The notes under the pieces were generated by a model. It was not told where the DNA came from. It did not search any database and was given only the letters and a program-made list of their open reading frames with translations. Shown here piece after piece: positions 14,827 through 33,221 of a stretch of DNA of 64,000 nt. A program made the translations under genes and the position numbers. This DNA is from Mesodorylaimus sp. YZB2_4 (Eukaryota > Nematoda > Enoplea > Dorylaimida > Dorylaimidae), in NCBI GenBank assembly GCA_030248295.1, contig JASANH010000754.1, forward strand, positions 62,001-126,000. The letters run 5' to 3'. Numbering within the stretch: position 1 is the stretch's first letter; the number at the start of each line of letters is the position of its first letter.

Positions 14827-16264
14827 TTAGAATTTGAAATTGCTCAGTGACGGTAAATCGGGAAGACGAATGTCCTTGATTTGCTGCGGAATGTTCATGT
14901 TCTTCACGGCCGACACTGCTCTGGCTGGTGCTGCTGCCAAGCCAGCCTGAAATCAACGAGTCACGTCAGACGAATGCATGTATGGGCGTGTGTACTGGGG
15001 TACCCGCGGCTGGGTCGCTGAGCAAGGGTCAAGGTCCTCGCGCGTTTTATACCAATTTCGAAGAAGATAGAGTCAGAAAAAGGAAATTAGCTGGCAGGTG
15101 CTGTTATCGAACGTTACTCAATGTGGAGGCAAAAAACTTAAATTTCAAAAATGGCGGGAAAGTTTGCATCAGTACTCCATGGCTTTGTCCATTCATGGGT
15201 GCAGAGCCTACAGGAGGGGGCAGTACGTCCACTGGTCAGGCCTACCACACCAGTCATACAAGTTCGACTTATATAACTTGACTCGGCAAACCCACTGTCC
15301 CACCTCTTGCTTCTCAATTTTATCTTGCTCTTGAATACGCGTCAAGATCTCGTTCATATGTGTTTCCAAGACCATGCCGCCCATGACCAACTCGTTCAAG
15401 ATGAAGTGTACCTGAAATCCAAGCACAGTAATGTACCGTCCAGGCAATTATGCACACCCACGTACCTTGTCCACATGAAAAATGAGATCCAGTTCGCAAA
15501 CATTTTCGAAACAGCGATCTAACGTTTCTACGAAAACCTAGTAAAAAGGAAAGTCAAGTAAGAGATTGGGAAGGGCGGAGAGTAATACCTGGATCAGGTC
15601 CAGAATTCCCAGTTCGCTTTCTGATGAATCAACGCAAAACACGAAATAGAGAGTGGCGTAATGCCTGTAGATAAGCTTGTAGTCGGAACCACCGATCAGA
15701 CTGGAACGGAAAGGAAGCATCCATTGTCGCAACCCACGTCGAAAAGGCAGCACTGCAGCAAAACCTGGCTGCTCACACGTTCGCACTGATATGCTCTACT
15801 GCATTCACTTATTTGCATGTCAAGTTATGAGTGCAAAACCGTATTCGATGCGTTACTGTATGACAGACCACTCCAATTTCAGTGCCCTCCCTCTTGTGAC
15901 TTGCCGAGCGAGTTTAGAAAACACATCAAAATCTTTGACTATTTTTTGGTGTTCAATTTTAGAAACTTATTAGAAACATGGAAGACCGGAAACGGTAAAA
16001 GATATAGTTACCAGAAAAACTAATTGGCAATTTATTAATTACCTGCCGCCTTCTAAGAAATTGCACACGTTGTCATCTCGTTTCGACACCAGTTGAAATG
16101 TTTCTCGAATAATTTGTTGTTGCTGTTCTTCTGGCTGAAAGAAATTTACTAAATCTTTCCTCTACGGCTTCAAAGCGCTGTAAGTTTCAACTTACGTAAT
16201 ACTGATAAAATTTCAATAAACGTGGTTTTCCGTGATTATTAAAAACTAAAATTGCTTTTATCAT
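14827..16264 (-). CDS. AP3S: AP-3 complex subunit sigma
   Basis: This is the small sigma chain of the AP-3 adaptor, which sorts cargo from endosomes to lysosomes and lysosome-related organelles. Six exons in transcription order: 16264-16196, 16134-16043, 15700-15589, 15537-15466, 15411-15304 and 14946-14827. They give 190 aa (vertebrate AP3S 193) with all phases closing. The longin-like fold is clear: MIKAILVFNNHGKPRLLKFY, RETFQLVSKRDDNVCNFLEG, GGSDYKLIYRHYATLYFVFC, VDSSESELGILDLIQVFVET, LDRCFENVCELDLIFHVDKV, HFILNELVMGGMVLETHMNE. The tail (AVKNMNIPQQIKDIRLPDLP) is the AP-3-specific C-terminal extension and distinguishes it from the sigma chains of AP-1 and AP-2. The ATG is preceded by an acceptor-like TTTAG about 15-20 bases upstream. 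Confidence 0.96.
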
Positions 16265-17784
16265 TTTCTTTCCTAATTGGTCTAAACTTTAAGATTTTTT
16301 AGAATAAAAACAACGGATTAGATTCAACAAAATGCTCGTCCAGCTAGCACCAAGGAGGAGAAGCACGAGCAGGTCAACGAAATCGTCTCGAGACTTATGA
16401 CACCCGTCTGGCTCGCGTCATGGATAAATCGTGTGGCTGCAGATTGACACGGCTAACTTATAGCATGATCTGGAAACACGCACGAAATTTTCTAAAATAA
16501 ATCAAATTTATAACGGATTAATCGTTGAGCAAGGGATTTGCGGTCCGAGCAGCCGCACTGCAAATGATCAGCATGAAAAATAAACTATGCGCTTTACAAT
16601 GCAATTTAGAGCGCCCAATAAAAACCGCTGCTTTACACTACAAAGCAGACTAACGGCGCTGCAGTTAACTGAACAGTACAATGCACAAAACGAAAACCAC
16701 AGACAGCTTCGTGCAGAATACAAATTGCATTTGAAACTAGTTTTTATATTTCTGTGCAACTTTACACTGCGTTTTGTGGTAACCTGGGCCACTTTACACC
16801 GCACTGGGATATTTGTTCTGTTAGCCGTGCGAAGAGAATGATGCGGCTACTGCCATTGATGACGATTGTGTGCGCTCGTTATGGGCGAGGGTCTTCTCCA
16901 CGAAAAGTCGATAACGCTTACGTAACGCGTATTTTTTCGTAAATATTACTTTTTTCTGGTTCGATATTGAACAATTGGGCTTTATTTTCTGTTTATGCCC
17001 AATTATTTCTTGTTGATTTCTTGGATTTCTCGATCTACCGATCTTCAATTCGGAAATTGCAAATCGGTTTTATTGCAGGGTGACATTTCTACCCGATAAT
17101 TAGATGAGGTCATAACTTTTTGAATGGAGCGAAATTCGTATTCACTTTGGTCAAATGATCGGAGCAGTTTGAAATTGGGGACGGAGTACGATAGCGGGTG
17201 TTCGTGGTTGATCTCGGCCTTGTCTTGTCTTTGTGATTCATCAATCGAGCAAGAAGGCTGAAAAACAAGTTTCGATCATCGCGTATTTGGTATGGACGAT
17301 CTGTTGTTTATTTTTGGATACGGCAAACTGAATTGGTGGCATCGGTGAAGTAGTGCATCGTTTATAATTCCTTAGAATTATCGTAGCTCACATATCAGCC
17401 ATTTTATTTGAAACAACTTTTTTCCACAATTTAGTTGATCCATTTAGGATTTCCGCTCGCTGAAGTTTTAATTTGCTTATCGACCAGAAACGAGGGCGTA
17501 TTTATTCACCAAAGTCGACGTAATCAATTAGATTTTAAGATCCATTTGTGAATCACAATCGATTATCGTCGGCCAACTTCCCATTCTTTCCTTCTCCAAC
17601 CAAATTCTGCCAGTCAGCAGATCAAAGCGGAGATTTTGTCAAAAATTTATCTTCGATCGCCGACTTTTCGATAGTTGGCGCAGGAAATTGAAATAATCAG
17701 GCGATTTTTTTGAAATTCTGCTCATATTTTGGACGACGTGACGTACCGCCGGGCGGAGAACTAGAGCACATGAAAAACGACGTG
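16265..17784. other. Divergent intergenic region between AP-3 sigma and G-alpha-q
   Basis: No gene seen. It should hold the promoters of AP-3 sigma (minus) and G-alpha-q (plus). Between about 16590 and 16810 there is a cluster of degenerate units built on CTTTACA (CTGCTTTACACTACAAAGCAG, an imperfect palindrome at 16628-16648; AACTTTACACTGCG at 16758-16771; CACTTTACACCGC near 16790), which looks like repeat debris. The 13-mer ACTTTACACTGCG recurs inverted at 55017-55029 beside the 55-kb hairpin. Confidence 0.4.
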
Positions 17785-22894
<5,110 letters not shown>

Positions 22895-24159
22895 CATTTG
22901 TTGCGAATGCTATTGTGGCATTGTAAGTATGTTGTTTTGATTCTCGCGCATTTTTCGTCTTGACATGGGCCGCCGTTTTGCCTGGACATTTTTGTCGACG
23001 ACGACGAAGTTAAGAAAAACGAAGCGAGAGTGTGTAATTTTGTCTGATTTTTTCATTATATGAATATCTTATTGGCTTTATAGGCCCTGAGCAGTTTCTT
23101 ATTGAGCGTTGCTAATGTGAGCGGGCCTGCAAGTCTCAGCGTGGTCGTTTCGTGTTCTTTCTAGTCAGTTAGATGTTGGGGCGAAAGTGTATAGGGTAGC
23201 TGGGGCGGCAGGCAGACACAGGCGTCTTGTCTTCTCTGAGGTAGCCATCGATGAGCGTGACATCCACCAAGCCTTTCAGCAAGCTACGGCCATGCTTTAC
23301 CATAGGGACTAGTCGTCAGGAGTACACAGGCCATCTCTCCCATTTGCATGACATTTTTTTATCGCTGGCAAGGCCTGCGTGTGCGTAGCGTTTCGTTTTG
23401 AGTGGCAATTTGTTTAGTCGGTTTTAAAGAAAGCGCAGTCGCGCGGGCCAGTGACCTGCGTGAATTTTTTGCTGTGAGCATAGGCGAATGTGAGAGTATT
23501 GATTTCTTTATTTGGTCATTTTATCGGAAGTGCGTAGTCAGCGATTGGGGATGGCTTTTTTGTATTTACTGATGAAATTACTTTTATTATTTGTATTTGT
23601 TGATATGTGCTTGGTGTCGTTGACGTAAGGTCTATTGTAAGTAGGACTCGTGTAAATACTGGTGCAACGATATGTGTTCGTATTTATCGGACAAGCTTTT
23701 ATTCTAAGATTTCATGTCTGGTGTTTTTTGGCCATGATACGGATTTTTTTTCCAAGCTTGGAAAGAATTTTTTGTTGAGAATCAGGTTTTGGGTTGGATT
23801 AATGGAGTGATATTCCGGGCGACGCCGATGTCCCTAGGGCAGAGGTCAGTGACGGGCACGCACTATTCAAGCAACATTTCTTACATCATATGGATAATAG
23901 ACTAATGCCACGCACGTCATACCCAATAAGGTGATATCAACCATTCACCTAGTACATAATGTACAAAAACAGATCTGATAGACTCGTCATAGGGGGTCAT
24001 CTCACAAGTAAGCCGTGTATCTATGCTGTGCTCACTGACAAACACAAAGCTATCTTATCACCCGCACACCGGTCCAAATGTAAAAGACTGATAGGAACAT
24101 CTGCTGCCTTACCCGGTTCCGAACTATACACCTCGACAACGAGGCCAGGCTACTCACGT
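22895..24159. other. Convergent intergenic region between G-alpha-q and Smad
   Basis: No gene recognised. It includes the 3' UTRs of both convergent genes. The short open frames have no family signature. Confidence 0.5.
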
Positions 24160-26696
<2,537 letters not shown>

Positions 26697-27143
26697 TATT
26701 TCTAAATATGAAAAATGGTCGATTAATTACCCGTATAAAACAAGTTCACTAGGTCGACCCGCCGATCGTGCCAGACGCACGTCCTTCGGCTCAATGCCAA
26801 CCAGACGTCTGACGTCTAGGCAACCGTGTACTGCTTGCGCGTACAGCTCATGACGTCACGACTCGCCGCGCAAGCATCAATTGTTATCAAATACACACAC
26901 CGTCAGTGGCGGTTTATTCAAAACGGGACCAGACCAGTCGAAGAATTCAAAGTTTACTCGAAACTTTCGTGAAGCCCGCCTTTGTCGCAAACCGAGCCTA
27001 AGGTAATCATGACAAAAAGAACGTAGAACTGCGCCTGATTCATCTAACAAAAACGTCGCACTCTTCTAAATCTACATTTTTCCGCAGGCAGTTCATGGAT
27101 ACATGCTAGTAGCGTTCTCGTAGTCTTCGTCCACTCTTTCCCT
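26697..27143. other. Gap between NDUFB4 and Smad (both minus)
   Basis: About 450 bp without coding exons. It should contain the Smad leader or promoter and the NDUFB4 3' UTR. The acceptor-like CATATTTAG directly before the Smad ATG suggests a trans-splice site or a 5'-UTR intron. Confidence 0.4.
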
Positions 27144-28100
27144 TCATGTCATCGAACCAGGATTGGCTGTGCCAGTGCCGCTCTCGGTGATCCAACGAAC
27201 AGAACGATCCCACCACAAAATTTCTCCTTTCTCCGACTTGTCATTGAGAACCATCTAAAATTAAAACACGAATGGATGAGAAAAGTGAAGAAAAAAGCAA
27301 ATCTCGTACGAGTGGATGGACGGCGTATCGATTATACATCCACCACGCGGTCAGTATCACCGCGATAAACGTGAATCCCGTCCTCGGCGTAACGCGAAAC
27401 CGTTCCGTGTGCGACATGTCGGTGGCGTACCAACGGAACATAGCCGGATCCGTCTGAAATAGAAATGTCATTTGCAAAAAAATTAAACGTAGCAAAAAGC
27501 TTACGATAACTCCTTCGATGTAATTATAACGTTGAGGGTTGTATTGCAAGGCCAAATATTCGCGTTTCAATCGTTCTTTTTTCAAATATCGTTCCATAAT
27601 TACTTTCTTTTGATCTTCGGTCACATCATATTCTTCGCCTGGTTTAAATTCCATTTTGCCATGGGTCTAAAAAAAGAAAATGGTTTTTCCGAAAGTCAAG
27701 ATCCTTCGAAATTAAAGTTTGAAACACTAGTTCGTATAACTTACTCATGTTTGCCCTTTTAGGAAAAATAAAACCCTCAGGGGCTGCTTTTTGGCAAAAT
27801 AACGTTACGCCTACATTCGACTTTTGCGCGTCATTCGTTAATGAAAGGCGAAAGTTTAGCCTACAGTACTTCGCTATTTTTAATAAAAGACTGCCATTAC
27901 CCATATAAATTTGTGATGAGAAATTTTGCAAGCCGCATTCTCAAATTATGCAAACGGAGGGACAACAGCTGGCAGCCCAGCAGCGTTACCTCGAAATATC
28001 CCAAAATTGGATCTTGCCATAAGCCCTGTCCATCGGCACGTTGATTCGGTATTCCTTCCCTAGACTTGAGCAACATTCGACAGTGACGAGTCAGTCGCAT
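27144..28100 (-). CDS. NDUFB4: NADH dehydrogenase 1 beta subcomplex subunit 4 (complex I)
   Basis: NDUFB4 is an accessory single-pass subunit of the membrane arm of mitochondrial complex I. Four exons in transcription order, 28100-27990, 27666-27505, 27453-27310 and 27254-27144, give 175 aa; all introns fall between codons (phase 0). The signature is RLKREYLALQYNPQRYNYIE (family: LKREYLLQYNDPNRRGLIE), then DPAMFRWYATDMSHTERFRV TPRTG, and one membrane span (FTFIAVILTAWWMYNRYAV). The protein is longer than the mammalian one (about 129 aa), mainly through the N-terminal exon (MRLTRHCRMLLKSREGIPNQ...). That exon is joined by clean splice sites but is less conserved. The first residues are basic and hydrophobic, compatible with mitochondrial import. 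The gene is divergent from the MATH-BTB-like gene. Confidence 0.85.
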
Positions 28101-28877
28101 TTTATTGTATATTTTCTAGGATACCAATAGTCGAAAAGAAATTGATCGAATTTTCCTTTCGCTCGAAGCAACAGCTCCTCTCTTACAGTATACTTCTTCA
28201 TTGACTGTAGCGCACCTTTTATAGCGCTGTAAGTTACAGCGCGAATGCGTTTGTGCGTTAGCGCTGTAACTTTACAGCTCCAGCTCCATGGGTTCCATGG
28301 TTGTAACGAGGAGAGATACTTACCTAGGTATGTATCTCTCACTGACACTGATAGCAAAAGCAAAATGTGGTTAGCGGTATATTTTTGTATATTTTTTATT
28401 AGTGCACCTCCCCAAAATAGTTGGAGCAGGAAGTTTGAAAAAACAAGGTGGTCTCAGCTTATAGGAAAAAGTTTGATGGAAGTACTGTTTATTGTGTAGC
28501 CGTGAATGGGTTGAGATTGCAAGAACTCTCTTATCTAAAGCATGGCTTGAAGGTTTCCACGACCTGATTTTATTTGTGGGTACCTCTTGCGATATGGCCA
28601 ATACCGAAATTTAAATTTGGCGCGTACTGATGGCGGCTGCACTGCTGTCTGCTAGAAGCGCATAAAGAGAAAAAAGCGGGATCGCGGGATTTGTAGAAAG
28701 CATGGATAAGTGTATCCATCCATGCGCATGATTTGTAGAGCGCAAATTTGTGGTTCTCTGCATGGGCGGCAGCGTGTGTACCTGCTAAACTAAACTGCGT
28801 CGCTACTGTGTCGGACAGAGAACGTTCGTCCCAAAACAAAAGTGATCTTTTTGTTCGACCTCTACGATACAATCAAT
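28101..28877. other. Divergent region between NDUFB4 and the MATH-BTB-like gene
   Basis: Presumed bidirectional promoter region. It contains a perfect palindrome GCGCTGTAAGTTACAGCGC (28224-28242) and a further half-site GCGCTGTAA followed by CTTTACAGC (28261-28279). The same 9-mer occurs at 16175-16183 near the start of AP-3 sigma. I see no coding exon. Confidence 0.5.
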
Positions 28878-30011
28878 ATGGACAAAATCACTGTTATCAG
28901 TACGAAACAAATCAATTTGTTATCGGGATTCTCCAGTTGGCATATTAAATACCCTGTGAAGATCCGGGCGAATAATGACGATGAGGATGGAGAGGACTAC
29001 GGCTCGAAACATTTCGTCACTGAAGTTCCAGATGGTCACTGCATTGCCGACGGCTTCGAATGGTATATATCTTGTACCTACTTTGGGTGGCTGAAAGAAA
29101 TGACTTTTCGTTTGCACCAGTACGGTCGTGGTGGAGAATCCATACCAATTATATTTCGCTTTGGAGTTTCGTCGGAAACGAAACCAACAGTTTTCGGGCT
29201 TTCCGATTGCTACATCCTCAGTCATGATGATGATCTTTTGGGAACTGACTTATCCGTTAGCGGATTTGATCTTCCGAAAGAACAGCTTTTCATTCATTGT
29301 TGGCTCGATATTCCAATGCTGCATTCGAAATTACGGAAACGAAAGTTGCCATACTTTTTCAGTTTCGACTACGATCTAGAAAAATTCGGTCCTGAAACGT
29401 TGTCATCGAATTTTTCCAAGTTGTTCGAAAGCGTTATTGGCGAAGACGATAGTTTGGTTTCGATGAGCGACGTCACTCTGATAGCTAAGAAGGACGGTAC
29501 GGAACATCGATTCTTGTGCCACAGAAATGTTTTGGCCGTTCGTTCGCCCGTCTTTTTGCGCATGTTCGCCGAGAAGCAATGGAAAGAAGATTCGAGCAAG
29601 GGCGAGCGTGTAGTCGAGATCGAGGATATCACTGGGACGACTATGAAAACGGTTCTGAAATTTATCTACACCGGCGCCTTCGATTTATATAACCTCGAGA
29701 TTGATCCCGTCTCAGAAATCTTGTACGCAGCGGATAAGTACATGATTTCGGAATTAAAAGATTGCTGCGCGGCCGATTTAATCTTGGCCAGTCACACGGA
29801 CGAAGAACGAATCGAGATTTATAATTTAGCCGAAACGTATTATTTGGATCAAGTGAAGGCTGCGTGCGTGGCTGCCTTGTCATCCAACATGGCGTTGTTC
29901 AATACGAAGGAAAAACGTGACAGATTACCAGAGGATCTTTACACAGAATTGATCAATCTTGTTTCCAAAAAGCAGTCGGAAATGATGCACCTATCGGTTG
30001 AACAATCCTAG
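28878..30011 (+). CDS. BTB-domain protein, MATH-BTB/SPOP-like, intronless
   Basis: SPOP-like proteins act as substrate adaptors for Cullin-3 ubiquitin ligases. A single 377-aa open frame starts at the ATG at 28878; another in-frame ATG at 28842 would add 12 residues. Residues about 1-195 are a divergent N-terminal region whose spacing fits a degenerate MATH domain (SSWHIKYPVKIRA, FEWYISCTYFGWLKEMTFRL), but the assignment is weak. From about residue 195 a BTB/POZ domain is clear: SMSDVTLIAKKDGTEHRFLC HRNVLAVRSPVFLRMFAE, then VVEIEDITGTTMKTVLKFIY TGAF. A 3-box/BACK-like tail (LYAADKYMISELKDCCAADL, RIEIYNLAETYYLDQVKAAC) follows. The lack of introns, unlike almost every neighbour, suggests a retrocopy or a rapidly duplicating MATH-BTB lineage as seen in nematodes. 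Confidence 0.85.
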   Translation: MDKITVISTKQINLLSGFSSWHIKYPVKIRANNDDEDGEDYGSKHFVTEVPDGHCIADGFEWYISCTYFGWLKEMTFRLHQYGRGGESIPIIFRFGVSSETKPTVFGLSDCYILSHDDDLLGTDLSVSGFDLPKEQLFIHCWLDIPMLHSKLRKRKLPYFFSFDYDLEKFGPETLSSNFSKLFESVIGEDDSLVSMSDVTLIAKKDGTEHRFLCHRNVLAVRSPVFLRMFAEKQWKEDSSKGERVVEIEDITGTTMKTVLKFIYTGAFDLYNLEIDPVSEILYAADKYMISELKDCCAADLILASHTDEERIEIYNLAETYYLDQVKAACVAALSSNMALFNTKEKRDRLPEDLYTELINLVSKKQSEMMHLSVEQS

Positions 30012-30571
30012 TGCGCGATTGCTACTGTATGGGTGGGGCAAGTGGTTACGGCAGAGATTTCGCACGTGGCGTTAACAAAAGTTTCCGTTGTAACTTGTCT
30101 CTCACAGAATGTTTTCTGTAGGAAGTACCGCTTTAACTGTGCGCCCACTTACCATTAGTGTGACGTTACCAGCTGCAGGCTACGTTCAGAAGATCGATTA
30201 CCAGAGGATCCTCTTCAGAAGCAGAGTGTAGGCGTTTTGAATTAGGCAGATGCTGCTAGATACAACAAAATCAGATGAGTGATGAAGTTATTATCGTTAG
30301 TTAAGAAGCTGTAGCATGCGTGCTTGCAACCGAACAGGGCGACTGTGATCTCTCACAGTGCCATTCGTGTTCAACATTCACTCGTGGGCGGAATGATAAC
30401 GTGCGTCGCGGTACCCGCCTTGTAGCTCCTTCCTGTACGAGACCCCAGCCAGATCATTCTCACGTATTATCCGCTAATTAGTCTCTTGGCAATGGGGCCC
30501 ATTCCAGTGCAGTAGACACAATGAAAGACAGTCCTAAAAATTCTTCATCTAGTTCAGAAGTTGTCACGCAA
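30012..30571. other. Convergent gap between the BTB and RING genes
   Basis: No coding exon recognised; presumably the two 3' UTRs. Nothing distinctive seen. Confidence 0.4.
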
Positions 30572-31525
30572 TCACTGATCATCCAGCAACGAAGTGACGT
30601 CCTGCGAATCGCCCAGCGTTAGCGTTTCAGTGCCGTTGGTGTCAGAAGCCGACTCGAGCTCGGTCGAGTATCCGCGCTCTTGGAATGGCGGTGCCTGGCT
30701 GTCCTCATCGCCCAATCGACCCTCGGATATCGATGCTTGCACGCCGACCGAGATATACCTACCAGTTCCAGAGGCCTGGGTCTCCAGGTTCCCCAAAGCT
30801 GTCTCCGACATCTGCTCGAATCTGAAATGAAGAACTAAACTGGGGGCCCATGGGGAAAAATCACAGAACACGAACTCGCCGCGCGAACGAGGCACCATAA
30901 TGACGAACGGATCAGCGGCCTGCACGTCATCCAAGGCCATAGCTATCAATGTGAATCGGCTAAAAGGGAGACTCTGAGGGTGGGATAGCTGCACCTGAGA
31001 ACGATGATTCTTACCGCGGAAACAGCCCGTCTTCTCGATTGCTCGCACCGATACCTTCAGTCAGCCTGAGGAAGACAGACCATGATGGCTGGCTGAATAA
31101 GGAATATTGCTTACCCCAAGATTCTCAAGGGTCCGGAAACGCTCCTCAGCCGAGTCACGATGCGCACGGCAGTCAAGTACAAGTCGTTCTAAAATGGACG
31201 TTTTTACGTCTTTTGAACCCTTCTCGTTGATTCGAGTTACCTCCCAACATTCCGAGGCGTCGCACACGTCCACATCGCTCTCCATGGCGTTCACATGCAG
31301 TAAGGCTTGCTCGAGGGCCAAGTTGGTCGGCAATGCCTGGATGCCTCCTTCCGGCAAGTTGGTGTCACCGCGGCAAGTCGGGCATCGAACCGTGAAACGA
31401 TGATGTTGGGGCAAAAATCGTCGATAAAGTCGACGCAAGCAGCGATAGCAGAAACTGTGACCGCAGTCGAGTATCTTGATTGGACGGTGCCACTCGAGAC
31501 ACACAGCGCAAAACACCGATTCCAT
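30572..31525 (-). CDS. RING-finger protein (probable E3 ubiquitin ligase), gene model uncertain
   Basis: The first exon, 31525-31115 (137 codons), begins MESVFCAVCLEWHRPIKILD CGHSFCYRCLRRLYRR and continues to CPTCRGD: a C3HC4 RING with its metal ligands in place, as found at the N-terminus of TRIM and RNF proteins. A helical stretch follows (LPTNLALEQALLHV...ERLVLDCRAHRDSAEERFRT). The 3' part is an open frame down to a TGA at 30572, rich in acidic/Ser/Thr residues (TLIAMALDDVQAADPFVIMV, ISEGRLGDEDSQAPPF). No B-box or substrate domain is recognisable. The join between the parts is unresolved: the natural splice sites leave the two halves out of phase by one base unless a weak acceptor is used. 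The RING is certain; the full protein is not. Confidence 0.7.
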
Positions 31526-31920
31526 CTCACTTCACCGCCTGTAAGCTTCTACCTTCCAACCGTCCGTTCACACCAGCATCAACGTGTTCAGTGAGACTGT
31601 GAACGCCACCATCTTAGTTTGGTGAGCGGTGTAAAGTAGGACAGCGAATGGGCACTGTGATTCGCCAAGGTGATGATGCTGAAACGTCCATTTTTGCTTG
31701 CGCTCCCGCCGCCAGAAAAGCCTTCTCTTTCAAGCCATGACTGCTAAGCCCTTCGCGGAATACTGTGCTGTGCTCCTGGAAATGAGGTACCTGAGGCATG
31801 AATGCAAGGACATCTTCCTCCATACAGACAGGTAAGAACAGAATAAGCTGAGAGAGTAAGAGGTGTACGAGAGACCAGACCAGTTTGAGATCACTTTTAT
31901 CATACACGGAACGTGAAAGC

Positions 31921-32172
31921 CTAGCTGCTCATCTGGCAAAGTGCGGGCGTTCTGCAACAAGATTTTCTTTTTTCCAGTATGGTGTTCGAAAATGAGTTAT
32001 AAAAATGGAGACTCATTCCTATTTTTTTGACATTGCAACACAATCGCAAAAGTTCAAAAATAGCGCGTTCCCAATCCCCCCCCACCCCGACCTCCCCCGG
32101 GAGGTCATCCGCATAAACCATTAGATGCCTAACACAACCAGTTTCTGGATCCGTCCTGGCCATTCTTATCAC
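31921..32172 (-). mobile_element. Decayed reverse-transcriptase fragment
   Basis: An 83-codon open frame contains RHLMVYADDL, the catalytic YADD box of reverse transcriptases. About 30 residues later comes LLRLCCNVKKIGMSLHFYNS, in the place where LINE-type enzymes have a cysteine-tryptophan helix and a GM-x-L-N motif. The frame stops soon after and flanking frames show no other RT blocks, so at most a small dead piece survives. The element class (LINE versus BEL/Pao) cannot be decided. Confidence 0.4.
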
Positions 32173-32297
32173 ATAGGTATATTTGCATTAGACCTGGAGT
32201 GATTAGCGATCTCTAGTTTTTAGGCCTGAACAAGCGACGACCTCTGATAATTTGGGAGATATGCTAATGTATGTAGAAAGGATAGGGTCTGGAACAG

Positions 32298-32472
32298 TAT
32301 ATAAAGGCGTGCAATCCTTGCGTTAGTCAGTGTATGTGTATACATGTTCGCTGGACAAGTAAAAGAAGATCATCATCGTTTGCGTCCCGCATGTCTCGTC
32401 GAATTGGTCGAAAATTCACGTTGCGGCGTTATCGCACAGTTCCTTATCAGCGATCTCCACCAAGCTCAGTTA
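32298..32472 (+). promoter_or_regulatory. TATA box followed by a short ORF ending at a splice donor
   Basis: TATATAAAGG at 32298-32307 is followed by a CAGT initiator-like site about 30 bases downstream and an ATG at 32344. The 43-codon frame (MFAGQVKEDHHRLRPACLVE...HQAQL) runs into a consensus donor GTAAGTC at 32473. This is the arrangement of a promoter plus first coding exon, but I found no convincing second exon. It could equally be the promoter of a transposable element. Confidence 0.3.
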
Positions 32473-32639
32473 GTAAGTCGTATAACATTCGAGTGTGACG
32501 TTGTCAGGCTAGGTCATCACACAGGGGCTAGCGCACTTCGTTACAGCATGATAGATGCCCAAAGTGTTGACTCATTTTGATGTTTCAACTTACCAATCCT
32601 GGTCCTCCCCTAAATAAATAAGCCTTGGCCCTTGCGAGT

Positions 32640-32669
32640 ACCGCCTATGCCAGCCTCATCATTTGGTCA
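32640..32669 (+). repeat. 30-bp direct repeat, copy 1
   Basis: The sequence starting ACCGCCTATGCCAGCCTCAT and ending CATTTGGTCA is identical at 33192-33221. The two copies enclose 522 bp. Confidence 0.8.
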
Positions 32670-33191
32670 GGCTTGTTGTGTTCTCGTTTGGAAAAGCTGA
32701 CATTGATCATTCGAATAGTTGATTGTGGCTCTGATTGTGATACCCTTCTGGGAGTGAATCAGGTATTTATTCACGATTTTGATTGTAGGTTATGAAAATG
32801 TGTTGCTGACCTCTACCTTGAAAATTAGCCCCCTTCCCCCACTCAAATATGTCTCCTATCGGGACCCAAATTGCAATTTTATGCTCTTCGGGGCCTTTCG
32901 AGCAAAACAAAGGTGCTTTCAGGCTATGCAGCACTGCGAAGGTCGAAACTTACATGGCGAGGAAGCGACTCATGGTCACAAAGGAGGTGAGGAGAGGACG
33001 AGATCTTCTCAAATAAAAATGCGAGCTAGCGAAGACAGCGGCTGTCTTAGACAGCTACTGTATGCTATTTAGTCTGCGCTAAAGCTTTATCTCGGAATAT
33101 GATCGAAGGAAATAAATGAAGCTGTGCCAGTTTTTATTCTTTCGTCTCACTTCTTGATTTGTAAGTTGTTTCAACTATGATTTTCGCGCGA

Positions 33192-33221
33192 ACCGCCTAT
33201 GCCAGCCTCATCATTTGGTCA
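33192..33221 (+). repeat. 30-bp direct repeat, copy 2
   Basis: Identical to 32640-32669; the flanks differ (GGCTTG after copy 1, TGCTAG after copy 2). Confidence 0.8.
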
